Below, in pieces: positions 12,101 through 24,100 of a stretch of DNA of 64,000 nt. Source of the stretch: Mesostigma viride (Eukaryota; Streptophyta; Mesostigmatophyceae; Mesostigmatales; Mesostigmataceae); NCBI GenBank assembly GCA_009746045.1, contig RPFO01000253.1, positions 4,589,332 to 4,653,331 of the forward strand, in the 5' to 3' direction. The notes beneath the pieces were generated by a model, which worked only from the letters and a program-made list of their open reading frames with translations, was not told the origin of the DNA and made no database searches. The position numbers and the translations under genes were made by a program. The stretch's first letter is position 1. Each line of letters starts with the position of its first letter.

Positions 12101-15100
12101 GACGCAACAGACCGCCAACATGTATCTGCAAGATAAATGGACGACATAATGGCTAGTGCCACCTTCAATCAATGGGCTCAATCCACGGCAGCAGAACACA
12201 CGATGGGCTCAAGTTTCGTAAACAGAACAGACACACATGCCGACCCTTTGTCGATGTGAGCACACATACCATCCATGCGATAATAACTAAAAAATGGCCA
12301 CACAAAGCGGCACCCATCATCGATGCGCTACAAACATGGCGTCAAACTCAATCCACCCACAAATTATTGCGATACATATGCACATAACAAATAGTAGCGC
12401 AACCCACCACCGATGCCCTAACAAATAAGCATAGTAAAAACCTCTACCACCCACCATCAATGCGCTAACAAATAAGAATAGTCCAACAGTCTAACACCCA
12501 CCGTCGATGCGCTCCTGTTCCGCCGCCACACGCTCCGCGTCCCGCCGCGCCGCCGCCGCCAGCGCCACCTCCGCCTCATCCGCCTCCTCGGCCTCCGCGT
12601 CCTCCAGCATTAGCTCCATCTCCCTCTCCTGCAGCCGCCTCAACATCTCCGCCCTCCGCTGCTGCTCCTCGGGGGACAGGCCCTCCAGGCCCTGCCCTCC
12701 CTCGGTCGCAGTGACGGTGGCCAGTCCCGCGAGCCGGTCCTGCTCTAGCGCCTGCTTGCGGCGAAGCCGGTCTAGTCGGGCCAGGGCGCGCTTGCGAACG
12801 TTCTCTGCTAAGGACGCGGCCTGGGCGTCGCGTTCTTTCGACAGGTTGGACCGCAGGTTGCGGAGGGCAGCATCACCCTCCGCGCGCACCTGGACACGTG
12901 GAGGGGCACACACATAAGTGTACTAGTATCAGTTGGCATTTCGTGTATCAATTACTGCCTGTGCAGGCGTGGAGGCACACACACGATAGTGTCGTAGCAT
13001 CAGTGGGCATCTAACGTAATAACTAGTACACGTGCACGCGTGGAGGCACACACACACACGCACACACAAAATCATTGCCATATGACATATCAGTTTACTG
13101 TCAACGCAGATGGGGCATGCGACATATCATCATCAGTGGCCACAATCATAGTTTGCTTTATGTTATTAGCTCCCTTAACGTTATTAGCTCGCTCGCCTAT
13201 GTGGCACACAGGCTGCAATACACCCACCCACGCTCGGTTCATTCCTCCCACCTCGATCGTCTTTAACATCGTCCCCCCGACGTACTCACCTGTGCTAGGC
13301 CACCTGTGCAGCTCTGCTGCTCCCCTCCCTCGCTCCTCCACCTAAACAACACCAAAGGAGATGGTGCTAACCTACATCTCCTACCAGAACAACCAACAGA
13401 ATGAACGCTCACCTGTGCTAACCTACACCTCGTACCAGAACAACCAACAGAGCGAACGCTCACCTGTGCTAACCTACACCTCCTACCAGAACAACCAACA
13501 GAGCGAACGGTCACCCGTACCAAGTCCTCCTACAAACCAGTACGCGTGCAGGGACATGCCCCCCCAAACAACACAAAGAAGAAGAAAATTCACCAACCTG
13601 CGCTTTCTACCAAAACCACAACACGCCACAACAAAGGAAATAATGCTCACCCGCGCCAAGTCCTTGGCGGATGCATCCCTCGCCGCAGCCTCTGCGTCCG
13701 CCCTCTGCTGCAGCAGCTGCGCCACGGCCGCAGCATGCATCGACAGGAGCATGCCCGCGGCCGCATCGTCCGCCTTCACCTCGGCCTCCCCCTCGGCAAC
13801 GCGCAGCTCTTGGGCGTGTACAGCCGCAAGCATCGGCTCCAGTGCCTCGAGTGCCGCGCGGTCACCCACCTGCGCCGCGTCCTGTATAGAAATCGACGTG
13901 CATAGAGACAAGTAGACGCCAAGTAGCGGCATCGAAGCAGGGTTCAGGGTGAGCAAAGAGTGCCACCCATGATGTCTAGTCAACCGCACATTACCCTACA
14001 TGTACTACAAGCAGTCATACGTACATACCTGTAGTACAGACGCTGAACACACACTACGTGGTTGGTACCACGAGCTTGGATTACACTCTGCCTACATGCA
14101 TAAGACAAAGTAAAAAATCCCACAAATCCATGTTTCAAACACAGCCCGAAAACCCAAGTGTCACCGCCCCCAATCATCCACACAATCATCTACCCAGGCA
14201 GCTACCCAAGCGTCTCTGCGCTTCTAATTAATCTACCCCAGCGTCCCCACCTGCACCGCGACCTCCACCGCGGCGCGTGCCCGCTCCGCCTCCTGCGCAC
14301 GAGCCAGCTGCGCGAGCTTCCGCTGCCGGCGTGCTGCCAGCTGTCCCTCCAGCGCCCGCTGCTGCTCCGCCTTCTCCGCCTCCAGCGCGGCCCTCAGCCT
14401 CTCCAGCGCCTCCCCGGCCTCCTTCCTCATCCTCTCGAGCTCCTCCCCAGACATCTCCCCCGACGCCACCCGCGCCTCCGCCTCCTCCAGCCGCACCGCC
14501 TCCCTCTGGGCGGCCGCCGCGACCAAAGCAGCACTCCTGGCATCCGCCCCCACGGCCCACCCGGCGACTGCCTCCTCTACTTCCAGTGCCGTCACGCGCT
14601 CCGCCACAGCCATCGCATCGGCGTGCACCTGCTGGAGCCTTGCCACGATATCCTGCCCTCGGTCACCGCCCACGTCGTCCGACCCACCACCAGGGACTAC
14701 GGCATTCCCCACGGATGCAAGAATACCCACACCACCCGTGCTGGGCCGTAGCTCCTCTACTGCCGCCCGCAACGCCAGCTCCCGCGTCCACAGCGCCCCT
14801 CGCTCCTCCTGCCGAGCCGCTGCCCGGGCCTCTCCCGCCTCCCGTGCAAGCGCAAACTCTGACAACGCGCGCCCGTGGACCACCTGGAGCGCGCCCGCTC
14901 CCTCGCCCACCTCCACCGATGCAATCTCCTCGTCCCGGCCCTTGGCCTTTGCGCCCATCGCACCGCCTTTCGCGCCCGCAAGGAGCGCGTAAAAGAGCCC
15001 CTTGACCAGACCGGGGCCTTTCTCTTGACCCGCGCTCCCACTTGCTGCCTCACCATCCCCAGCCGATGGACCCTCGGGGGCGCCAGAGGGCCTAGCCAGC

Positions 15101-18100
15101 CGCGCCACCTCCTCCGCCTGCCTCTTTGCGAGCTCCTCCGTCCTCCGCCTCGCTGACTGCGCCAACGTGGCCTCCAAATGTGCCATCTGTGCGTCCCGCT
15201 CTGCCTTCAGGCTCCTCGCCCACCGCAGCACGTTCCCTTGGTGTTCTGCTAGCAACCGCGCGAGCTCCGCCGACGACAGCTCATCCTGGCGCGCCAGAAT
15301 CGCCGCTGAGAGGCGCCGCCCTTCCTCCTCAATGACTGCGTCCGCGCCGCTGTTCTGCTGGCGCAGCGCACGCGTGGCGTCCTCCGCCGCCAACTCCAGC
15401 TCTGCTTCCAACGCCTGCCGCTCCCGCTCGTGCAGGACCGCCCACTCGGTGACGTTCGCCGGTAAGCCCTCTGCAGCCGCGGCCTCCAGCTGGCGCCGCT
15501 GCAACGCCGCCAGCTGGCGCATGCCCTCGACCACGCGGGCCCGATCCATGGCAGCGACGATCGACGCCTCTTCCCCACCCCCTCCGGGCCTGATCGCACC
15601 ACCGCCGAAAAACAAATCTTGGCCTTGCAGCGCAGTGGCTGCCATCGCACGCAACTCTGCCAGCGCGTCCTGCGATTGCTTGAGCACACGCGCGCGCGCC
15701 CTTGTGTCCTCCAACCGGCCCCGCAGCGCCTCTTCCTGCGCACGCTTCTCCTCGGCCAAGCGCACACGCATCGCCTCCAACGACGCCAGCTCGTCCTCGT
15801 GAGGAGCGCTGCCGCCCGCCACGCCCAGCGCCTGCATCTGCGCCAGGCTGGCCTGGAGCGCGCTCTCCGCGAGGGCATCGAACCCGGACGCGACCGCCCG
15901 CACCACCTGCGCGGCATCATCCCCTTCCAGGACTACCCGAGATGCCGTCATCAACCCGCCCCCAACGAGACCGGAATCGTCACTACCAGACGTCCCACCT
16001 GTGGCGGTTGCGGCTGCCAGCATGTCCCCTCGCGCACGCGTGGCCCTCGCCTCCAATTTTGCCCGCAGCGCCGCTTTTTGGCGGTCGCGCTCTGTCGCCA
16101 GCATAACCCTCTTCCTCTCGACTTCATCCGCGTGATGCCGCTTGAGCTCCGCCAGCTCAGACTCGGAGAACTCCCTCCTCGACCCCGACAACAACCCAGT
16201 TGCGCCGAGCCCAGCGACGCCACCCGTGCCGGTGGAGGACAGGGACTCCGCGCCGGCGGCAAGAAGCGCCGCCACGCGGGCCTCCCCCGCAGCGGCCTCT
16301 TCTGCCAACGCACGCTCCGCGAACGCGTCCATGCTATCCCCGAGCTCCTCCACGAACTTGTCAATAATCGCCGACTCACCCGCCGCGGCCGCGGTGGCCG
16401 CCCCCATGCTGCTCCCATCATCCACGACGTCGTCGTACTCGTCCTCGTCATCCGGGTACGCTCCCCCATCGGCGGCGCCGCCTCGTTCCCTCCTCCTCCG
16501 CTGCCGCTCGGCGAGCCTCGCCGCCAGGTCATCGAGCTGCGCCTTCTTCTCGCGTTCCAGCAACAGCCGGCGTGCCTCCACGTCAGCAACGCCTTGTGCG
16601 AACAGCTCCGCACTCGAATACATCTTGCCTCCGGGGCCGCCAAACAGCCCGGCCTGGGAGCCATCGTCCTCGGTCCCAGCCCCGACATGGGCCCACGACC
16701 CTGGCCGGCCAGCCTCTTCCACCGCGATCGCCAGCAAGGCGTCCATCGCTGTGCTGGCTTCCGCAAGCACGCCCGCGCGCTCCGCGGCCTCCTCCTGAGG
16801 AGTCAGCCCGCCCCCAGGGGCGCCACCCCTCGTAGCCGCGGCACGCCTGGCCCTCTCCTCGAGCTTCCTCCTCAAGTCCAGACGCTGCTTCTCGCGTTCT
16901 TCTTGCAGCCGAGCGCGCAGACCCTCCAGCGCGACTGCCTGCTGCGCCTGCAGCGCGTTGAGCTCGTCCTCCGATAGATCCCCTCGCAGCCGGGCTTCGT
17001 CGAACGCCGTCTCCATGGCCTGAGTGACGGAAGCGAGCACACAATCCGCGTACGCGTCCATCTGGAGCATCACGGCCGCCTCGTCCGCCCCGGCCGCCCT
17101 CGCCGCCGCCGCCGCAAGGGCGACCGCGTTTGATCCTACTTGCACCAGTCCGGCTCGCTTGGCGGCGGCGAGCGCCGATTTGAACCGCTCCACCGACAAC
17201 TCGTCACTGCCGGGACGTGCCACGCTGGCTGCTGCCGCCGCAACGAGCCCATCCAGAGCCTCTGACGCGAGCGCGACCCCGTCCTCGAGCGACACCGCTC
17301 CGCCTCCCCCGCCCGCACGCTGCTTCTTCGCGGCGAGTCGCGCCGCGAGGGCGGCACGCTGCCGGTCACGGTCTAATGCTAGCGAGCTACGCAGCCCATT
17401 CAACTCCTCTGCCTGCTGGCGACGCAACCTCTCCACGTCCTGGGGCGTCACGGGCCGCCCGCCTGGCCCCACAGTGACCGCCCTCTCGAGCCCCTCTAAT
17501 TCTGCCGCGCGCGCGGCGACCGCTTCCTCGACAAAAGCGTCCATTGCCGACTCGATTCTAGCGGAGAGCACAGCGGCCGCCTCGTCGGTGAGCCTCTCGC
17601 GCTCTTGCGCTTGCAGACGCGATTTCTGCTCCTCCAGCCGCCGCCGCAACGCCGCCACGTGTGCCGCGCTGCCGTCGTCGCCCGCTTCCCCAGGCACCCC
17701 AACCGCGAGCTTCCCTTTCCCTTTTCCCTTGCGGCCGGCACGCGTGTCCACCTGGCTCTCCAATCTCGCTGCCTCCCCGTTCACAATGGTGACGACGGCG
17801 GCGTCCAACTCCCTCGTGACGAGAGCCAGCTTATGCTCGACAAGCCTCGGGGCGCGTGCGACAGCTGCCGCGTCCAAATACGGCCGCTCAATCATCTGCG
17901 CGAATTGCCCATCGATCGACTCCAACTTGTCCCTCAATACCTGCTGGGCTTCCAACTCCTGAGCGGCCAGGAACGCGCGGCGCGCCTCTAAAGCCCGTGC
18001 GTGCTCCGCCCGGAGAGCCTCCCGCTCGGCGGCAGTGCGTTCGCCAGTAGACGCGTAGGCGGCGTCCTGGTGGGCAATCACCCGCTCGACCGCTTGCAAC

Positions 18101-21100
18101 TCCAGGGACAGTGCCCGCTCGTTCAGGGACGCCAGCTGGCGGCCCAGAAGCTCCACCTGACCCATCACCGCGCGCCGCGGGGTGGACCCGGACGGCTCCA
18201 AACGCGCCAACTCGCTCGCATGCCGCTTCTGTAAGAGTGCGCGACGCTTCTCGCGCGCCTCTTGCAGCTCCCTCCTCCTCGCCACCACCTTGGCGTCCGC
18301 CTCCTCCGCCAGCCGCCGCGACAGCTTCTCCAGTCGCCCCTCACTCTCCTTGACCAGCGCCGCACGCTGCGCCTTGTGCTTCTCCCCACCCATGGTCCCC
18401 GCTGCGGTCGCCGCGCTGTCCAGCTGTTCCAGCATCCGCAACAGCTCCTCGTCGAAGATCCCCTTGGCCTCCTCGAGCTTGGCCTCGCGCTCCCTCGCCG
18501 CCGATTCCACGTACGCCAGCATGACCGCGGGTTCCTGGATGTCTGCCTCCGCCTCGGCCACCTCCATCTCCTTGTTGTGCACGTCCACCATAGCTTGCAG
18601 CACCTCCAACCGCAGCGCCTCGGCCTCCCCGCTCGTCGCGCTCTCCCCGACCAGCGATGCCCGCATGCTGTCCTGGCCCTCGTACGTGATATCATACTCA
18701 CCGCTCTTGAGCCCGCCACCGCCAGCGGAGGACAGCCGGCGGCCGCTCCCCGTTGGCGGTCTCCCCCCCCTGGCCCGACCCGCCCCGGCGCCGGCATCCG
18801 TGCCTCCGGCTGCGACGCCCGCGCTAATGCTCGGCGCCGCCTCCAACTTGGCCATCTGGGACAATAGCTTGTCCAACATGGCATCCAGGAGCTCGCGTGC
18901 CTCGCCCACTGCCCGCCGCTTCTCGTTCACTAGCTCCTCCTGCCGCGCCAGGTCCCGCATCTGCGAATCCACCACGGCCGCGCCCGCACGGAGCCTCTCC
19001 GTGAGTGCCGCCGCGCCCGGCTGGCCCCCACCATCGCGAGGGCCAAGCGGGCCCCTTGGGGGCCAAATCTGCGCCCCGTCCTCGTCCGTGTAGGGATGCT
19101 GGTCTCCGCCACTCGCGCTGGCGTTCGCCCCCATGTCGATCCCCAGGGTGCGCCCGAGCACATCCATGAGCTTCTCCAGGGTCCGGTTCATGATGCGCGT
19201 CTGCGTGGCCAAAGCGCCGTCACCGCCTAAGTCCCGGATGTCCACCTCATCACCGTCCATGCCGGTCCCCGTCTCCCCGACCGCCCGCTGAAAACTCTCC
19301 CCCGGCTGGTGCATCTCGTGGACCGAGAGCTTGCGGCCTTCCTCCCGGAACCCAGGCTGCTTCGCGGGCACCGACCCCCACGACGCCTTGTTCCAGAAAT
19401 GCGCGAACACGAGGAGCGCGGCCAGGAACGCAAAGAACCCGCCAAAGATGAGCCCAATGAGCACCCAGTCAGGGACGCGGAGGATATCGTCCTCCTGCTT
19501 CACGCCCAGCGTGAGCGAGTACTCCTCGGTCTTGGGGAGGATACGCGGCCCCGGTGGGCACTGCGCGACGCCTTCCTTGTACACCCGGACCATGGTCTGC
19601 TGCCGCGGCTGCCAGCGTGCATGGAACACGTAGAGGCCCGGCTCGTAGAATATGAACAGGAAGGACGTCGCGTGAATCACCGTGTTGTTGCTGTCCTGGC
19701 GCTTGGCCAGCCGGAGGAACTCGCCGTAGTCGAACAGCGGGTTGGAGTTGAGGAGGGAGTCCTTGGCGTACACGGGGTAATTCGTCGGGTCGGACGACAT
19801 GTCGAAGATCAGCCCCTCGCCCTCGTTCAGGCAGATGATCGGCTGCGCGATCGCGGGCAGCTCCCCTCCGATGCCCCCGCCACCACCCGTCTGAAGCAGC
19901 TTCCGTTCCGATAGCCTCCGGCGCCGCCCGGCCTGCCCGACAAGTGCCTGGTAGAACTCCTCCGTGGTCCCGTACAGCCCTTCCTGCCCGCTCTCGCTCG
20001 TCCGCATGGGGAGCACGTAGCAAGGCGGCTTGGCGCACACCGAGCCCCCAAAGACCTGGTTCCCGGCCGCCACTGCCGTGGTGACCCCCGTGACCGGGTT
20101 ATACAGCGCAAAGCTCCCGTTGGCCAGCATGGTGAGCTGGACCTGGGCCGCCTGGCACGCGGGATCGCACACTTCCTCGACTGCGAGAGGGGAGTTTTCG
20201 CAGATACAAAACCCGAGGGTGGGGTACACGGTTCCCGGACCCCCATTGCACTCGAGCTCGCAGTGAGCGGATCGCGTCCCCAGGGATACGCACCGTCCGT
20301 CCGGGTCCAGCACCTCGTTGCTGCCGCAGCGAGAGTACAGTATCGGCTGGCAGTCGCCACGCCCGTCCGTGTCCTCCTTCTGCTGCGAGGTCGGGTTGTA
20401 GAACTCGTGGCCGGGCGCGCACAGGCAGGAGCCGTCAGACTGCATAGTGCGGTTGGCACCGATGCACGTGCACGTGAACGCGCCGGAGAGGCCCAGCGTG
20501 GATGAGGATGACCCGCAGATCTTGCAGCTGGCCTGGCCCACGAGGTTGTTGTAGTAGCCGGGCACGCAGGGGACGCACGAGTCGTTGGATCCTTGGGCGA
20601 TCAGAGGGTTGGCGGTGCCCCGGTCGCAGGGGATGGCCTCGGTCGCGCCCTCCGGGCACCAGTGGCCTGCCACGTGGCGGTCCCCCATTGGTTGTTATTG
20701 TCATCATGGTTGTCAATGTCAACGTCGTTGTTATGGAAGTTTTTGTTGTTGTTGTTGCCCATCAGGACCAGAAGGGCAGCAGGGGGGGCCGAGGGGGCGG
20801 GTTTGGATTGCGTGGAGTGGGGCCAGCAGTATGGGAGAAGGAACACACAAACAAAGGAGGCAAAGAAACTCTTGATTAGCGGATTGTATCCCACCACGCG
20901 TGGAACACACATCTCACAAGAAACGGAACGCAATTCGTCACAAATACGCACCCACAGCCGTGGTACTACAAGGTACACATGGATCCTACGCCAGATGCGC
21001 ATGACTTACTAGGTAAGAAAACACAAGCCAACGGGTGCGTCCCCCCAGCACACACAGGCACACAGGACCAGCTTCTCAAGCTACGCATGGCCTCAACCTA

Positions 21101-24100
21101 TGGAACCCAATCCATCATTCTTATCCCCAACCCGATATACAGTATCCCCCTAAGCATGCCACGCATGGCTCGCGTACCGACAGGGCATGGGTAGCCGCCA
21201 TCCTCCGGCACCGTCGGCGTGGCCGTGCGCGCGCCCCACTCTAACCCACCCCACTCGGTCGGCAGCACGCACAGATACCCCGGGCTGCACAGGTCACATC
21301 TCAACCCCAAGTGAACCGAGGGGTCAGCGTACGAGCCTGCCGCGCACGCCTGGCATGCAGCGCTCGCTGAATACCGCTCCTCTGACGGCAGACTCTCGCT
21401 CTGGAACGACCCGGGGGGGCACATGGTCGGCTCGGTCGACCCCTCCGGGCAGAAATGGCCCGGGTCGCAGGGTATCGGCCAGTCGTCCACCACCGGGCAG
21501 TAGTACGCGGGCGGGCACAGCACGGGCGCCGCCGTGCGGTTCATGCAGTACGTTCCTGAGGGGCACAGTGTCGCGTTGGCGGATGCCAGAGGGCACGCGT
21601 AGCCGTCCGGGCAGGGGGTCACCAGGGTGGCACCCTCGGGGCAGAACCCGCCCTCGGGGCAGACGGTGCAGCTGTCGGTTGGGTAGTCGGGGCCTGACTG
21701 ATACACCCCCCAGGGGTCAGGACGATACGACCCGCCCTCGCAGGGGAACGTCTGGTTGGACCCCGGTGGGCAGTACTGCCCCGGAGGGCACTCGTATCCC
21801 GTGTAGTCGGCCATGGCGATCTCGGGGCAATACCAGCCCCCCTCGCACGGTAGACACCAACTCTCATCCGTGGCCAATAGCTCCGGGTTATAGGTCCCGT
21901 TCGTGCACGGCTGGGGCGGCGACGCGGACAGACAGAACCAGCCCTTGGGGCACGGGGCTGGCTCCGGTTGGCCCGAATAACACACATACCCCGCGGGGCA
22001 GGGAATGCAGTCCTCGGGCGCGGCCCCGCCTTCCTCTTGACGGACCGTCCAGTCCTCGCAAGGGACAGGTGCCAGCGCCCCCGCGCCGCACCAGTGGCCT
22101 GCGGGGCAAAGCCCATTCACAGCGGTCGAGTTCTCTCCCAGCGACGCCTTTGGGTTGGCCACGGGGCTTCCCAGCTTGCACAGGTAGCCCGCGGAGCATT
22201 CCCCCGCGATGAGGCCCGTCTGGCAGTACTGTCCGGCGGGGCAGGGGAGGCACTGGCTGGCCGACTTGAGCCCCGACTCCTCCCCATACGTTCCTGGTGG
22301 ACAGAACTCCCCGACGGCGACCCCCCGCAGACAGTACCTGCCCGCAGGGCAAACGTACGGAGCCGCGCCCAGGAGGTCCACGTCCGCCCCGGGGGGGAAG
22401 GGGCTACCTGGTGGGCAGTACGTGCCCGCGCTGCAAACGTACCCAATTGCCTCCTGGCCCGGCAGCTCGCCAGGTGTCGGCGTGTCCGACGACGCGATGC
22501 ACACGTAGCCGCCGTCGCACAAACCCGTGGGCTCCGCCAGCCCCGGCTCAGCGCAATAATACCCGGGCGTGCAGGGCGTGCACTGGGTGACCTCGGACAG
22601 CCCCGTCGTCGCGCCGAAGGTCGAGATCGGGCAGGGGCTCCGGAACGCGTTCGACGTCCCCGGCGGGCAGTAGTAACCCTGCGGGCAGGTCACGCGGTAC
22701 GGCGGTGACGCGTCGCAGTAGAAGCCAGCCTCGCACGGCTTGCACGTCGCCTGGCCCTCCTCGTTCTGGTAGCTCCCCGCGACGCACACGGTGGGCTGCG
22801 ACGACCCCGCCGGGCAGTAGTGGCCCACGGGGCACCGGCCCGCGGGCGGGTCGGGCTGCGCCGACCCCTCGACGCAAAAGAAGCCCGCATCGCACGGCCC
22901 GGTGGGCTGATTCAGCCCAAGACCGCGGCAGTAGAACCCGGCCGTGCACGGCGAGCATATCCCGGGAGCGGTGCCGTAGGTCCCCATCGGACACGCGGCC
23001 GGCGTGCCGGTGCCCTCCGGACAATTCTCCCCGAGCACACACGGGCGGCCTGAGGGATCCCCCCCCTCCCCACTCGGCGTCGGCGTGTGTGACTTGAGGA
23101 AGCACGCATATCCCGCCTGGCACAAGCCCGTTGGCGCCCCGAGGCCCATCCCGATGCAGTACGACCCGGGGAGGCACTCGGTCATGATGCTCGAGCCCGC
23201 GGGGCAGAAGAAGGAATCCTGGCACACGCCACCAAACGGGGACCCCGTGGGCGGCTGCGCGGCCGTGGCCCCGCCCGTGCAATAGAACCCCTCGGAGCAC
23301 AGCCCCGTGGGCGCGGCGAGGCCTGTCCCCGCGCAGTACCTGCCGGGGTCGCAGCGTGTGCATTGCGACTCCATCTGGAGAGCGGCGTTCGCGCCGTACG
23401 TGCCGGACGGGCACGCGTGGTCAGTCGGGCTCGAGCTCCCCGCGGGACAGAAATAGCCTGCCGGGCAAGGGAAGTCGAGGAAAGTGGCCGTCCCGGGCGC
23501 ACACCAGTACCCGGCGGGGCAGTCGAGACACGCCACCGCCCCCTCGGCGTCGTTGAAGGTCCCCTTGGGGCATGCTCGGGGCGACGCGGAGCCTTCCGGA
23601 CACCAGAACCCCCGCGGGCAGATATTCCCCGTGGTCCCATCGGTCGGACTGCGACTGGACGCCCGCCCGCTGCAGTAATAGCCCGCACCGCAGAGCCCCG
23701 TGGCCGAGGTCCCCCCCGTGGCCGCGCAGTAATAGCCCGGCTCGCAGGGCAGGCAGGATGCCGACCGGGTGCTGTTGGTATAGGAACCCGGGAGACAGGG
23801 GAGAGGGGCGCTCGACCCCTGAGGGCAGTAGCTACCGGGGGGGCAGGAGTTGCCGGTCACGCCATCAGTGGGCGCGGGCGTGGTCGCGCCGAGGATGCAG
23901 TAGCTGCCGGCCGCGCAGGGGCCCGTGGGGGTCCCGGTGCCGGCATCCGCGCAGTAGTAGCCGCTGTGGGGTTGTGCATGGGGGGGGGGGTAGAAAGGGG
24001 GGGGGGGCGAGTGGGCAGGTGGCGGGGGTAAGCAATACGTCACAGCAAGGTGTCATCCGAGCACAAATTTGAACAAACAAAAAAAGCACAGAAAGCTTGC

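Noticed and set aside
15619-19093. Long plus-strand ORFs (up to 452 aa) opposite exon 9
   Set aside because: Mirror frames of an Ala/Glu/Arg-rich coding exon; Leu/Ser/Arg-biased with no domain.
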